A stretch of DNA of 64,000 nt. It comes from an uncultured Roseibium sp. (GTDB lineage Bacteria; Pseudomonadota; Alphaproteobacteria; Rhizobiales; Stappiaceae). This document shows positions 63,620 through 64,000 of the stretch, piece by piece (position 1 is the stretch's first letter; the number at the start of each line of letters is the position of its first letter). The stretch lies in NCBI RefSeq assembly GCF_947494555.1, contig NZ_CANLVF010000006.1:449014-513013 (forward strand), read 5' to 3'. The notes below the pieces were generated by a model. That model worked only from the letters and a program-made list of their open reading frames with translations. It was not told the DNA's origin and did not search any database. The position numbers and the translations under genes are program-made.

Positions 63620-63925
63620 TTATTTTTGCGTGCTCGGGAACCGAGGTTTCCGGCGAGGGCTTTGTTTGCCCGGTCATTTTTGCTTTGCGCGTCCTCGATC
63701 CTTTCGGATCTGCGGGCGTCGCGTGGGCTGCTCCATCTGGGGCATGCCCTGGAATTTTGTTGCCTTGGATGCTGCGCTGTTAAGGGACACGAGTTCCGAA
63801 GCGCAGCGAAGGCAAGCGCGCGCCGGCCACTTTTGGCCGCCCCAAAAAACCTGGATTTGGGAGGCCAGGGCGAAGCCCGATGCGGCCGTGAGCGCTATGT
63901 TGAAGAGTTTCAAACTGCGATTAGC
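63620..63925. other. Spacer between 5S rRNA and initiator tRNA
   Basis: Part of the rrn transcript on the minus strand. No further tRNA or protein gene is seen. Confidence 0.6.
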
Positions 63926-64000
63926 AGGCCTGGCGGCGACCTACTCTCCCACACCTTAAGATGCAGTACCATTGGCGCTGGGGAGTTTCACGGCCGAGTT
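63926..64000 (-). rRNA. 5S rRNA, 3' part (cut by window end)
   Basis: On the minus strand the sequence contains CTCGGCCGTGAAACTCCCCAG, GATGGTACT-like AATGGTACT and GGGAGAGTAGGTCGCCGCCAGG, all hallmarks of alphaproteobacterial 5S rRNA. The 5' part lies beyond the right edge. The 3' end is placed at about 63926 from the terminal stem. Confidence 0.92.

Overview
The window looks like chromosome of a marine-type alphaproteobacterium, probably Rhodobacterales or Stappiaceae-like. This is inferred from the fairly high G+C coding style, the NrtA/CynA-type transporters with long N-termini before Tat signals, the DUF6634-type protein, and an rrn operon tail in the order 5S rRNA - initiator tRNA. No species can be named from sequence alone.

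Left part (1-6.4 kb): the end of a DsbD/ScsB-like thiol reductase, a LysR regulator, a secreted SRPBCC protein and an unusual secreted esterase-DsbA fusion. A small module with a metallophosphoesterase and a TniQ-like protein follows, bracketed by an inverted pair of dispersed repeats.

6.9-19.9 kb: a nitrogen locus. An ANTAR regulator and a sigma-54 activator lie convergently. A good -24/-12 promoter (9688-9704), with an upstream palindrome, points into a long run of same-strand genes: a cyanate ABC transporter, cyanase (cynS), then a CobW GTPase, a WD40 protein, a DUF1636 cysteine protein, a BtuF/FecCD-type metal or metallophore ABC transporter and a DUF1348 protein. The likely logic is import of cyanate and conversion to ammonia and CO2, joined to a metal-acquisition module.

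20-27.3 kb: a second NrtA/SsuA-like ABC transporter with OsmC, acyl-CoA-dehydrogenase-like, double-rhodanese and HCCA-isomerase/DsbA-like genes. A divergent TetR gene faces it, and two matching operators lie in the shared intergenic region. Sulfur scavenging is the best guess.

28.3-35.4 kb: a defence-type island. It has a SIR2-HerA pair with an overlapping third gene for a PD-(D/E)XK-like protein, then an opposing set: a soluble FtsH-like ATPase/M41 protease, a DUF6634-type protein, a nuclease-like protein and a divergent XRE regulator.

36-58.5 kb: a catabolic and transport island. It holds a bile-acid-symporter-family transporter, an AraC regulator, an outer-membrane protein and orphan membrane-fusion protein, a choloylglycine-hydrolase-family Ntn amidase, three beta-lactamase-like hydrolases interleaved with AspT and ThrE transporters, an MscS channel, an Aae-type efflux operon, an ABM protein and an amidohydrolase-CobW pair. 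A nearly identical 23-bp box upstream of three of these transcription units suggests one AraC regulon.

58.8-64 kb: a small integrated element (hypothetical genes, iteron-like repeats, serine recombinase) abutting the initiator tRNA gene and 5S rRNA on the minus strand. The recombinase frame runs through the tRNA terminator and ends in the tRNA anticodon. A 223-bp repeat with conserved palindromes occurs both beside the defence island and at the left of this element. One palindrome, GGAAATNATTTCC, recurs across the window far above chance. No CRISPR array was seen.
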